Assembly: GCF_900089585.1 (NCBI RefSeq)
Contig: NZ_FLRH01000003.1
Span: 4,478,501 to 4,542,500, forward strand
Reading direction: 5' to 3'
DNA: 64,000 nucleotides
From: Micromonospora sediminicola
GTDB taxonomy: Bacteria > Actinomycetota > Actinomycetes > Mycobacteriales > Micromonosporaceae
Below the pieces are notes generated by a model. The model ran no database searches and had not been told where the DNA came from. It saw only the letters and a program-made list of their open reading frames with translations. The position numbers and the translations under genes are program-made. Shown here piece after piece: positions 32,284 through 40,278 of this stretch (the first letter of the stretch is position 1; every line of letters begins with the position of its first letter).

Positions 32284-32855
32284 GCGACGACCAGGACGCT
32301 GCTGGAGCGATGAGCTTCATCTTCGAGGCGGGAGTGCTCAAGCGCGCGGCCCGGACCGGCTGGTGGTTCGCCGGTGTGAAGCACCCGGAGTCGATTGCCG
32401 AACACTCGTTCCGCACGGCGCTCATCGGCATGGTGCTCGCGGCCATGGAGGGCGCGGACCCGGGCCGGGTGTCGATGCTGTGCGTCCTGCACGACACCCA
32501 GGAAACCCGGATCACCGACATGCCGCACATCGCCAAGCGCTATCTCACCTCTGTGCCCAACACCGCCGTGACGGCCGACCAGGTCGCCGACTGCCCACCG
32601 GCTGTCGCCGAGGCGATGCGGGCCGCCGTCGCCGAGTACGAGGCCGGCGAGACCCACGAGGCGGTGGTGGCCCGCGACGCCGACAAGCTCGAATGCCTCG
32701 TCCAGGCCGTCGAGTACCGGCACCAGGGCGTCGCCGACGTCCAGCGATGGATCGACAGCTCACGGGCGGCGCTGAGGACGGCATCCGCACACCGCCTCGC
32801 CGACGCCGCCCTGACCGGCAGTCCGATGGCGTGGTTGAACCCGCCCGCGCGGTGA
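32280..32855 (+). CDS. HD-domain phosphohydrolase, YfbR/HDDC2-like
   Basis: Metal-dependent phosphohydrolase of 191 residues. The HD-fold ligands are visible: SIAEHSFRTALIG (His), VLHDTQETRITDMPHIAKRY (His-Asp) and ARDADKLECLVQAVEY (Asp). WWFAGVKHPESIAEHS is the typical family start after a short helix. E. coli YfbR is a 5'-deoxynucleotidase, so nucleotide hydrolysis is the best guess. Its start overlaps the stop of the XRE gene by four bases, so the two proteins are co-produced. Confidence 0.88.
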   Translation: MSDDQDAAGAMSFIFEAGVLKRAARTGWWFAGVKHPESIAEHSFRTALIGMVLAAMEGADPGRVSMLCVLHDTQETRITDMPHIAKRYLTSVPNTAVTADQVADCPPAVAEAMRAAVAEYEAGETHEAVVARDADKLECLVQAVEYRHQGVADVQRWIDSSRAALRTASAHRLADAALTGSPMAWLNPPAR

Positions 32856-32935
32856 GACCGTGACCGGGACGCCGTGGCAGAGAAGGTGGGATCCACGACG
32901 TTGCTGCCGTTGACACCAGGCCGCAGGCTGGTCGC

Positions 32936-33865
32936 ATGTCCGGCCGTACCGTTCTGATCCTGCTGTTCGCGGGTGTGCAGAGCCTCGACGTGACCGGCCC
33001 GTTGGAGGTCTTCGCGGGCGCCGGCCCGGCCTACCGGGTGGTGACCGCCAGTTCCGGCGGCGCGGCGGTCCGCACGTCGAGCGGCCTGACCCTGGTGCCC
33101 GACGCGGACCTGTCGGTCGTGCCGGCGCCGGACACGGTGATCGTGCCCGGCGGCGAGGGCACCCGCGACACCGATCCGGCGATCGTCCGGTGGCTCCGGG
33201 CGCACGCCTCGGGGGCGCGACGCGTCGTCTCGGTGTGCAGCGGTGCGTTGGTCCTGGCCGAGGCCGGTCTGCTGGCCGGCCGCCGGGCCACCACCCACTG
33301 GCGGGTCTGCGACACGCTGGCCCGGCGGTATCCCGACGTCCTGGTCGATCCGGAGCCGATCTTCGTCCGGGACGGGCCGATCGCCACCTCGGCCGGCGTG
33401 ACCGCCGGCATCGATCTCGCGCTCGCCCTGGTCGAGGAGGACCTCGGCCGCGACGTGGCGCTGGCCATCGCCCGGCACCTGGTGATGTTCCTGCGCCGCC
33501 CCGGCAACCAGACCCAGTTCAGCGCCCAGCTGTCCGCCCAGGTCGCCAGCCGCTCCGGCCTACGCGAGGTGCAGCGGTGGATCGCCGACAACCCGCACGC
33601 CGACCTGCGGGTCCCGACGCTGGCGCGACGGGCCAACCTGTCACCGCGGCAGTTCGCCCGGGCGTTCACCACCGAGGTCGGTGAGCCACCGGGCCGCTAC
33701 GTCGACCGGGTACGCCTGGAGACCGCGCGCCGCCTGCTGGAGGAGGGTGACGACAGCGTCGACCGGATCGCCGGACGGTCCGGGTACGGGACGAGCGAGG
33801 CCATGCGCCGCGCCTTCGTCCGCGCACTGGGCGTTCCGCCCTCCGAGTACCGACGCCGCTTCTGA
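32936..33865 (+). CDS. GlxA-type regulator: DJ-1/PfpI domain plus AraC HTH
   Basis: Regulator of 309 residues. The DJ-1/PfpI domain (1-185) has SLDVTGPLEVFAGA and the nucleophile-elbow VVSVCSGALVLAEAGLL with its Cys. A C-terminal AraC/XylS double HTH (about 215-309) has NLSPRQFARAFTTEVGEPPGRYVDRVRLE and IAGRSGYGTSEAMRRAFVRALG. Proteins of this kind often respond to small metabolites and activate adjacent genes. The tandem DJ-1 gene 17 bases downstream is a likely target. The ATG follows CAGGCT by six bases. Confidence 0.92.
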   Translation: MSGRTVLILLFAGVQSLDVTGPLEVFAGAGPAYRVVTASSGGAAVRTSSGLTLVPDADLSVVPAPDTVIVPGGEGTRDTDPAIVRWLRAHASGARRVVSVCSGALVLAEAGLLAGRRATTHWRVCDTLARRYPDVLVDPEPIFVRDGPIATSAGVTAGIDLALALVEEDLGRDVALAIARHLVMFLRRPGNQTQFSAQLSAQVASRSGLREVQRWIADNPHADLRVPTLARRANLSPRQFARAFTTEVGEPPGRYVDRVRLETARRLLEEGDDSVDRIAGRSGYGTSEAMRRAFVRALGVPPSEYRRRF

Positions 33866-33881
33866 CCCCGGGGAGGGTTCC

Positions 33882-34523
33882 TTGCAGATCGCGTTCCTGC
33901 TCTTCGACCGTTTCACCGCACTGGACGTCGTCGGCCCCTACGACGTGCTCAGTCACCTGCCCGGCGCGCGGGTCACCCTCGTCGCCGACCGTCCCGGCCC
34001 GGTCCGCAACGACGTCGGCAGCCTCCACCTGTACGCCGACGCGGCGCTCGTCGACGTGACCCGCCCGGAGGTGATCGTCGTTCCGGGCGGCCCCGGCCAG
34101 AACGCGCACATGCACGACGGCCCGGTCCTGCGCTGGCTGCGTGCCGTCGACCCGCACAGCACGTGGACCGCCTCGGTCTGCAGCGGCTCGCTCCTGCTCG
34201 CCGCCGCCGGCCTGCTCGCCGGCCGTCGCGCCACCACGCACTGGCTGCTCCGCGACGACCTGGCCGCGCTCGGCGTCGTCGCGTCGCCCGAGCGGGTCGT
34301 CTTCGACGGCAAGTACGGCACCGCCGCCGGCGTCTCCGCCGGCTTGGACCTCGCCTTCGCCCTGGCCGGCCGGATCGCCGGTGGCACGGTCGCGCAGGGC
34401 ATCCAACTCGCCCACGAGTACCAGCCGCAGCCGCCCTACCGGGCCGGCGATCCGGCGACCGCGCCGGACGCGGTCGTCGCGGCGGTCCTCGCCCGGCGCT
34501 CGGCCATCGTGGGGCGGGCATGA
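33882..34523 (+). CDS. DJ-1/PfpI-family protein
   Basis: Protein of 213 residues of the isonitrile hydratase/GlxA amidotransferase-like type without a DNA-binding part. MQIAFLLFDRFTALDVVGPY is the usual start, and SVCSGSLLLAAAGLLAGRRATTHW holds the nucleophile Cys and the following His/Trp. The start codon appears to be TTG, with GGGGAGG seven bases before it, since no ATG or GTG fits. It follows the GlxA regulator and overlaps the acyltransferase start (ATGA), forming a three-gene unit. Confidence 0.85.
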   Translation: MQIAFLLFDRFTALDVVGPYDVLSHLPGARVTLVADRPGPVRNDVGSLHLYADAALVDVTRPEVIVVPGGPGQNAHMHDGPVLRWLRAVDPHSTWTASVCSGSLLLAAAGLLAGRRATTHWLLRDDLAALGVVASPERVVFDGKYGTAAGVSAGLDLAFALAGRIAGGTVAQGIQLAHEYQPQPPYRAGDPATAPDAVVAAVLARRSAIVGRA

Positions 34524-35191
34524 GCGGCCACGGGCGCGGCTACGCCGTCCTCCGGACGACGCTCGGCCCGGTGCTGCGGGCCGCCGTCCGGTTGCGGGTC
34601 GAAGGGGTGGAGAACGTTCCGCTGAGCGGGCCGGTCCTGCTCGCCTCCAACCACCTGTCCGTCACGGACTCGACCTTCCTGCCACTCGTCGTACCCCGGC
34701 CGGTGACGTTCATGGCCAAAGCCGAGTACTTCACCGGACGCACCGTCCTGGGGCGACTCACGTCCCGGTTCCTGGCCGCCGGCGGTCAGGTCCCGGTCGA
34801 CCGGGACGACCGGCGCGCCGCCGTGGCGTCCCTGGAGACCTGCCTGCGGGTGCTGACGGAAGGCGGGATCCTCTGCATCTATCCGGAGGGCACCCGCTCC
34901 CCGGACGGCCGCCTCCATCGGGGCCGCACCGGGGTGGCCTGGCTGGCGCTCAGCTCCGGCGCACCGGTCGTCCCGGTGGCCATGTCCGGCACCGACCGGG
35001 TGCTGCCGCCCGGACGGACACTCCCCCGCCCGGCGCGGGTCCGGGTGACGTTCGGCAAGCCGGTCGACCTCGGTGTGCTCGGCGGCGATCCCGGCGACGC
35101 GCGGTCCCGGCGGATCGCGACCGACGCCGTCATGGCCGCCGTGGCCGAGCTGTCCGGCCAGGAGTACGTGCCGCGGTACGCCCGGCCGTGA
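34520..35191 (+). CDS. 1-acyl-sn-glycerol-3-phosphate acyltransferase (PlsC type)
   Basis: Membrane-associated acyltransferase of 223 residues that adds an acyl chain to lysophosphatidate in phospholipid synthesis. The four PlsC motifs are present: NHLSVTDS (H-x4-D), then GGQVPVDR, IYPEGTRSPDG, and VVPVAM. The ATG overlaps the preceding stop by four bases. A longer upstream frame is a shadow of the DJ-1 gene. Pairing with DJ-1 proteins is unusual and gives no clear functional link. Confidence 0.9.
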   Translation: MSGHGRGYAVLRTTLGPVLRAAVRLRVEGVENVPLSGPVLLASNHLSVTDSTFLPLVVPRPVTFMAKAEYFTGRTVLGRLTSRFLAAGGQVPVDRDDRRAAVASLETCLRVLTEGGILCIYPEGTRSPDGRLHRGRTGVAWLALSSGAPVVPVAMSGTDRVLPPGRTLPRPARVRVTFGKPVDLGVLGGDPGDARSRRIATDAVMAAVAELSGQEYVPRYARP

Positions 35192-35497
35192 CGTCCCGCG
35201 CCGCCGGTCCGGCCAGGAGCGACCGGCAGTAGGCGTGAAGGCAGTGGTTGCGGCACCCGCCGACGGCGCCGCGACCACGCTGTGACGCAGATCACTCACC
35301 TCGCTCATGCTCAGCCCTCGCGCGCCAGGGTCCGCTGCCGCGGAAGTAGCCACTCACCCACCCTGAGACCCCCGGAGACCACTTGGGCGAGCACACACGT
35401 ACTCCCCCAAAGCAAACGCCCTCGCCGAAGGCAGAGACTGCCTGCGGGCATGATCCACAGTGGATTCGAGGGGATCGCCGGAGGCTCGGAACGTGGC
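35192..35497. other. Intergenic gap, no gene seen
   Basis: About 306 bases between the acyltransferase and the GNAT gene. Base composition is somewhat lower in GC (for example around 35380-35440). No reading frame has both a start and gene-like codon use, and no clear terminator or repeat beyond a short AGGCAG..CTGCCT inverted pair near 35440. It may be decayed coding sequence. Confidence 0.5.
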
Positions 35498-35503
35498 TAC
35501 GGT
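35498..35503 (+). promoter_or_regulatory. Leaderless -10 hexamer TACGGT
   Basis: TACGGT ends seven bases before ATG 35511, with no ribosome site between. Confidence 0.4.
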
Positions 35504-35510
35504 GGCTCGC

Positions 35511-36032
35511 ATGCCAACTCTGATATCGCCCACCACCAGCCTGTATGCCGCCTTCCAGGACTGCCGCGACGACTGGGGACCCGGTCTGCACGAGGACGGC
35601 TTCGGCATCGGCCCCGAAGACGACCTGGACTCGCCCGACGGCTTCGCCGACTGGGTGCGGCGATGTGTCCGGCTCGACCACGGGGCCGGGGCGCCATGCC
35701 CCGACGAGCGGCACGCCTCCTGCCGGTGGATCGTCGAGGACGGGCAGGTGCTCGGGGGGATCGCGATGCGGCACTGGCAGGACGACGACCTGGGCCAGAT
35801 CGGCTACGGCGTACGTCCCTCGGCGCGCCGCCGCGGCCTGGCGAGCTGGGCCCTGGGCGAGATGCTCCGCGAGGCCCGCACCGTGCTGGGTCTGCGCCGG
35901 GTACTCATTCCCTGCCTGGAGGACAACCTCGCCTCGGCGCGCACCATCGAAAGCCAGGGCGGCGTGTTCCAGGGAATCCTCGACACCGGACAGGTCCGGG
36001 TCCGCCGCTACTGGATCACGCTCAGCCGCTGA
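35511..36032 (+). CDS. GNAT-family N-acetyltransferase
   Basis: Protein of 173 residues. The N-terminal half is a long helix-rich cap (SLYAAFQDCRDDWGPG), then strands GGIAMRHWQDDDLGQIGYGV and motif A RPSARRRGLASWALGEMLREA with the CoA-binding R-R-R-G-L-A. IPCLEDNLASARTIESQGG is motif B with the conserved N-x-x-S. An APC/YjaB-like small-molecule acetyltransferase is likely; substrate unknown. Confidence 0.88.
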   Translation: MPTLISPTTSLYAAFQDCRDDWGPGLHEDGFGIGPEDDLDSPDGFADWVRRCVRLDHGAGAPCPDERHASCRWIVEDGQVLGGIAMRHWQDDDLGQIGYGVRPSARRRGLASWALGEMLREARTVLGLRRVLIPCLEDNLASARTIESQGGVFQGILDTGQVRVRRYWITLSR

Positions 36033-36069
36033 CCTGCCCACCGGCCGGCGGAAGGGCCTGCCGGTCGCG

Positions 36070-36609
36070 CTAAGGCGTCCAGTCGCGCCGCAGCAGGCCG
36101 TAGATCACCATGTCGGCGAAGCCGTCGCCGTCGTACTCGCGCTCCCGCTGGGTGCCCTCGTGCGTGAAGCCGCACCTCTCCGCGGTCCGCCGCATGGCGG
36201 TGTTGCCGGCCAGCGTCTCCAGCTCCAGGCGGCGCAGGTTGCGGTTGCGGAACCCGTACCGGCAGAGCAGCCGGACCACGTCGGTCCCGTACCCCTGGCC
36301 GCGCGCCTCGGGCAGCAACGTGATGCCGAGGTGGGCGTACCGGTTGAAGGTGTTGATCCCCCACAGCGAGCTGCCGCCGAGAAACGTGCCGTCCGCCACG
36401 GCCTCGGCGAGCAGCGACACCCCGTCGTCGACCTCGGCCGGGTCACTGATCCGCTTCTCCAGCCGGGCCCGGACCTGACCGACGTGGTGCGGCACGAACG
36501 GGCCGTCGTTGGTGAGCAGGTGCAGTTCGGGGTCGCCGTGGAGACGGAACAGGTTCGGCGCGTCGTCGGGCGTGGGCGGGCGCAGCCGGACCCGGTCGGT
36601 GGCGAACAT
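36070..36609 (-). CDS. GNAT-family N-acetyltransferase (RimJ/RimL type)
   Basis: Protein of 179 residues. MFATDRVRLRPPTPDDAPNL is the family N-terminus, ARGQGYGTDVVRLLCRYGF is motif A, and NTAMRRTAERCGFTHEGTQRE is motif B. It is closest in style to SpeG/RimJ-like acetyltransferases. TAGCGT lies six bases before the ATG. Convergent with the GNAT gene at 35511, to which it is only distantly related. Confidence 0.9.
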   Translation of the reverse strand: MFATDRVRLRPPTPDDAPNLFRLHGDPELHLLTNDGPFVPHHVGQVRARLEKRISDPAEVDDGVSLLAEAVADGTFLGGSSLWGINTFNRYAHLGITLLPEARGQGYGTDVVRLLCRYGFRNRNLRRLELETLAGNTAMRRTAERCGFTHEGTQREREYDGDGFADMVIYGLLRRDWTP

Positions 36610-36615
36610 GCCGCG

Positions 36616-36621
36616 ACGCTA
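36616..36621 (-). promoter_or_regulatory. Leaderless -10 hexamer TAGCGT
   Basis: On the minus strand TAGCGT ends six bases before ATG 36609. No ribosome site. Confidence 0.5.
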
Positions 36622-36683
36622 ACAGCCGGGGTACGGCGCCACGAACGAGTTAACGCCGGCCGCCGGTCTGGAATGCTTCGTCC

Positions 36684-37181
36684 ATGCCGTCCTTCCCGCC
36701 CACCTTCGCCGCCGAGGTCGTCGCGCAGCCCGCCCGGGCCCAGTTCGAGGCGTTCCTCGACGAACACCGCGACGCGCTCGACCACTGCCTCGACGGGCTG
36801 ACCGAGGAACAGGCGCGCCGGTCGTTGGTGACCTCCCGGACCACCCTGCTGGGTCTGGTGAAGCACGCGACCTTCGTGGAGAAGGTCTGGTTCGACGAGG
36901 CGGTCACGGGCCGGTCGCGCGCCGAGATCGGCATCCCGGAGCGGTCGGAGGACTCGTTCCTGCTCGACGACGGGGACACGATCGCCGGCATCCGGCAGGC
37001 ACACCGCGCGGCCTGCGAGGCGTCCCGCCGGGCGACCTCGTCGCTGGGCCTGGACGACGTCCTCACCGGGCACCGGCGCGGGCCGCTCCCGCTGCGGTGG
37101 GTCTACCTCCACGTGCTGCGTGAGCTGGCCCAGCACTGCGGGCACGCGGACATCCTCCGGGAACAGGTCCTCGCGGCCTGA
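36684..37181 (+). CDS. DinB-family (DUF664) protein
   Basis: Four-helix-bundle protein of 165 residues of the DinB/YfiT superfamily. TTLLGLVKHATFVEKVWFDEAV holds the first His ligand, and HVLRELAQHCGHADILREQ carries the His-x3-His pair for a divalent metal. Several members are thiol transferases using bacillithiol or mycothiol, which suits an actinomycete, but no substrate can be assigned. AATGCT lies six bases before the ATG. Confidence 0.85.
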   Translation: MPSFPPTFAAEVVAQPARAQFEAFLDEHRDALDHCLDGLTEEQARRSLVTSRTTLLGLVKHATFVEKVWFDEAVTGRSRAEIGIPERSEDSFLLDDGDTIAGIRQAHRAACEASRRATSSLGLDDVLTGHRRGPLPLRWVYLHVLRELAQHCGHADILREQVLAA

Positions 37182-37249
37182 CGCGCGGGGGCACGTGCGA
37201 TCGTCGCGCGCCGGGTACCGTGCGAACGGGCGGGACGAGGAGGAGAGCG

Positions 37250-38440
37250 ATGACCGGTGGCGGCCTCTCGTCGAAGCGGCTGGTGCGGCTGCGCGACCTG
37301 CTCAACCGGCACGTCGACACGGGCTTCGTCCCGGGAGTGGTGACCGTCCTCGCCCGCCACGGCCACGTGCACGTCGAAGCGGTGGGCCGGCTCGCCTTCG
37401 AGGGCGCGGGGTCGGGCACGCCGATGGCGGCCGACACGATCTGCCGCCTGGGTTCGATGACGAAGCCGGTCGTCTCCGCGTGCGTGATGACGCTGGTCGA
37501 GGACGGCACGCTCCGCCTCGACGACCCGGTCGACGACCTCCTGCCCGAGCTGGCGGACATGACCGTGCTCGCCGACCCGCACGGGCCCCTGGACGCCACC
37601 GTCGCGGCGCGACGCCCGATCACGCTGCGGGACCTGCTGGTCGGCACCCTCGGCACCGGCATGGTCCCCGCCGAGCCGGGCACCGTCCCGATCGCCGACG
37701 CCCTGGACGCGCTCGACTACGCGTCACCCGACGGGTGGATCCGCCAGCTCGGCGCGCTCCCGCTCGTCCACCAGCCCGGCGAGCGCTGGATGTACGACGT
37801 CGCCGCCAACGTCACCGGCGTGCTCGTCGCCCGGGCCACCGGCATGTCCTTCAACGACGCCATCCGCGAGCGGGTCTGCGACCCGCTCGGCATGCGGGAC
37901 ACCGCGTTCAGCGTGGCCGCCGGGAACACCGACCGGCTGGCGACGGCGTACGCGCAGGACGACGCCCCCACCGGCGATCCAGTCGTCGAGGACGGCCCCG
38001 ACGGGCGGTTCAGCCGGCCCCGGGCATTCGAGTCCGGCGGCGGCGGGCTCGTCTCCACCGCCGACGACTTTCTCGCTTTCGCCTCGGCCCTGCTCGCCGG
38101 CGGCGTCCACCACGGCGAGCGGGTGCTCTCCCGGCCGGCGGTCACACTGATGACCAGCGACCACCTGACCCCGGAGCAGAAGCCGGTGTCCGGCTTCTGG
38201 CCCGGCTACTTCGACGCCATCGGCTGGGGATTCGGGATGTCGGTCCGCACCCGCCGCACGCACCTCGGACCCTCGGTCGGCAGCTACGGGTGGCCCGGCC
38301 TCTACGGCACCGCCTGGTACAACGACCCCGCCGAGGACATGACGACGATCGTCATGATGCAACGGGCGCACGCCGGCGACCAGAGGCTGCCGATGTGGCA
38401 CGACCTCTGGACGGCCGTCTACCAGTCGATCGACGACTGA
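37250..38440 (+). CDS. Serine hydrolase, beta-lactamase class C/EstB-like
   Basis: Hydrolase of 396 residues without a signal peptide, so cytosolic. The active-site S-x-x-K is in RLGSMTKPVVSAC (Ser69, Lys72). The Y of MYDVAANVTGVLV is the likely second motif, and YGWPGLYGTAWY near the C-terminus matches the G-W-x-G region of class C-type esterases. Probably an esterase rather than a beta-lactamase. GAGGAGGAGAG gives a strong ribosome site. The next gene starts 10 bases after the stop. Confidence 0.85.
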   Translation: MTGGGLSSKRLVRLRDLLNRHVDTGFVPGVVTVLARHGHVHVEAVGRLAFEGAGSGTPMAADTICRLGSMTKPVVSACVMTLVEDGTLRLDDPVDDLLPELADMTVLADPHGPLDATVAARRPITLRDLLVGTLGTGMVPAEPGTVPIADALDALDYASPDGWIRQLGALPLVHQPGERWMYDVAANVTGVLVARATGMSFNDAIRERVCDPLGMRDTAFSVAAGNTDRLATAYAQDDAPTGDPVVEDGPDGRFSRPRAFESGGGGLVSTADDFLAFASALLAGGVHHGERVLSRPAVTLMTSDHLTPEQKPVSGFWPGYFDAIGWGFGMSVRTRRTHLGPSVGSYGWPGLYGTAWYNDPAEDMTTIVMMQRAHAGDQRLPMWHDLWTAVYQSIDD

Positions 38441-38450
38441 CCGCGGGCCT

Positions 38451-39617
38451 GTGGGAGCGAACGAGCCGGGTGGCGGACGGCGACGCGGGCGCGATCTGCC
38501 GGTAGGTCGGCGCGCGGTGGCGGCCGTCGTGGGTGCGGCGATCGGACTGGCCGTTCTCGCCACGGCGTTCGTGGTGCTGCCGGGCCTGGTGGTCGGGCAC
38601 GACCTGGCCGGAGCGAGCGTCTCCGCGCCGGATCGGCTGACCGCGGTGGGCGAGGTCCGCAAGACGATGCTCCAGGCGCTCGCCGGCGTCGTGCTGTTCT
38701 TCGGCGCCTACGCCACGTGGCGGCAGCTCCGGGTCAGTCAGGACAGCCTGCGTGCCACCCAGGAGAGCAACCTGACCGACCGCTTCAGTCGAGCGGTCGA
38801 CCAGCTCGGCAGCGACAAGCTGGACGTGCGCATCGGCGGCCTGCACGCGCTGTGGCGGATCGCGGAACACTCCCCCCGCGACCGGGAGGCGGTCATCTCG
38901 ATCCAGGCCGCCTTCCTGCGTACGCACCTGCCCTGGCCGCCGCACGCCGCGGGAGCGCCCGCGGCGGACGTCGACATCAACGACGTCACGCCGCTGGAGA
39001 CGCGTGTCGCCGACGCCCAGGTCGCGCTGACCGGGCTGGGTGTGCTGTGCCAGCACCACCGGGAACAGCGCTGGGTCAACCTCAGCGACACGGATCTCCG
39101 TCGGGCGGACTGCGACGGGTTGTGGCTGCCGGAGGTTAATCTCGACCGGGCCTGCATGGAGTCGGCGGGCCTCTTCCACGCCAACCTCACCCAGTCGTCC
39201 CTGGTGTCGACGAACCTGCGACACGCCGACCTCAAGACGGCCGTCCTGCGCCGCGCCCGGTGCGTCGGGGCCGACCTGCGCGGGGCCCGGCTGGTGGAGA
39301 CAGACCTGCGCGACGCCGACTTCGGCGAGGCGGACCTCCGCGAGGCGAACCTGCGCAAGACCGACGCCACCGGCGCCGTCTTCCGCCGCGCCGATCTGCG
39401 TCTGGCCGACCTGCGCGGCGCCGATCTCGGCGCCGCCACCCTCACCGGGGCGCGGTTGGACGGCGCTCTCGCCAGCGACCTCACCCGGTGGCCTGCCGAC
39501 TTCGACCACCTCGGCGCCGGCGTCGTCGTCACCGACGACCCCGGCCCCGAGCCGCCGCCCCTGCTCCAACCGCCCGGGATCACGACGAAGGCCCCGCGGC
39601 TCCGGTCGATCCCCTGA
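38451..39617 (+). CDS. Membrane-anchored pentapeptide-repeat protein
   Basis: Protein of 388 residues. Two N-terminal hydrophobic helices (about 20-47 and 70-88) are followed by a region with NLTDRFSRAVDQLGSDKLDVRIGGLHALWRIA, the common partner of pentapeptide repeats. A right-handed quadrilateral helix of A(D/N)LxX repeats runs from about 205 to 345 (for example LRDADFGEADLREANLRKTD). The repeats suggest protein-protein binding at the membrane. GTG start 10 bases after the hydrolase stop, so probably co-transcribed. Confidence 0.85.
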   Translation: MGANEPGGGRRRGRDLPVGRRAVAAVVGAAIGLAVLATAFVVLPGLVVGHDLAGASVSAPDRLTAVGEVRKTMLQALAGVVLFFGAYATWRQLRVSQDSLRATQESNLTDRFSRAVDQLGSDKLDVRIGGLHALWRIAEHSPRDREAVISIQAAFLRTHLPWPPHAAGAPAADVDINDVTPLETRVADAQVALTGLGVLCQHHREQRWVNLSDTDLRRADCDGLWLPEVNLDRACMESAGLFHANLTQSSLVSTNLRHADLKTAVLRRARCVGADLRGARLVETDLRDADFGEADLREANLRKTDATGAVFRRADLRLADLRGADLGAATLTGARLDGALASDLTRWPADFDHLGAGVVVTDDPGPEPPPLLQPPGITTKAPRLRSIP

Positions 39618-39631
39618 CCGGGGATCCAGAC

Positions 39632-40144
39632 TCACATCGGCTGGTCGAGCAGCTGCCAGCCGCGGCGCAGCCACGGTTCCGTACCCTGGCGGAGCAGATC
39701 CGCGCAGTGCTGTGCCGTGGCCCGGGCCAGTTCGGCGTCGTCCGGGTTCATCCAGCCGTCGCGGCAGGCGTCGTCGTACTCGTCCCAGTCCTCGATCTCG
39801 ACCCGCCCGTCGACCTCGTGCCGGACCGGATCGAGTTCGAGGTCGACGTACCGCCAGCCGCCCTCGGTGACCTCCGGTGGGCGGCACACGTCGATCTCCA
39901 GTCGTCGGTCGGCGGGATCGCCCACCCACCACGCCGCCCACGGCCGACCGGTCGCCAGCAACACCACCACCGGTACGGACAGGGTGCCGCGGTCGTGCGG
40001 GGCGCCCCAGGCCGAACCGACCGGCCCGCGCAGCCACGTGCCGTCGCGGTCCTGCCCGACGCACCGCAGGTCGAACCAGAAGACACCACCCGGGCGCTTG
40101 ATCTTGAACAGACGCACGGTCCCGGCGGCCATCCTGTCGGTCAC
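39632..40144 (-). CDS. DUF402-family protein
   Basis: Protein of 170 residues. RPGGVFWFDLRCVGQDRDGTW begins the beta-barrel, and WRYVDLELDPVRHEVDGRVEIEDWDEYDDA is the DUF402 core with its acidic metal-binding stretch. Studied members hydrolyse nucleoside di- and triphosphates (NTPase/FomD-like). TAGGCT lies six bases before the GTG start. Confidence 0.85.
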   Translation of the reverse strand: MTDRMAAGTVRLFKIKRPGGVFWFDLRCVGQDRDGTWLRGPVGSAWGAPHDRGTLSVPVVVLLATGRPWAAWWVGDPADRRLEIDVCRPPEVTEGGWRYVDLELDPVRHEVDGRVEIEDWDEYDDACRDGWMNPDDAELARATAQHCADLLRQGTEPWLRRGWQLLDQPM

Positions 40145-40150
40145 CCGAGC

Positions 40151-40156
40151 AGCCTA
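40151..40156 (-). promoter_or_regulatory. Leaderless -10 hexamer TAGGCT
   Basis: On the minus strand TAGGCT ends six bases before GTG 40144. No ribosome site. Confidence 0.5.
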
Positions 40157-40266
40157 CGGAGACGTACCTCCGGCGGGACGCCGACCGACGGTGGCCCCGG
40201 CGGATTCGCCGCCGGGGCCGCGATGCCGGCGGTCCGAATTCGATCGACAGGACGATCGAGTGGCCC

Positions 40267-40272
40267 TACGGT
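40267..40272 (+). promoter_or_regulatory. Leaderless -10 hexamer TACGGT
   Basis: TACGGT ends six bases before GTG 40279, which favours this start over the tandem GTG at 40276. Confidence 0.45.
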
Positions 40273-40278
40273 CGCGTG

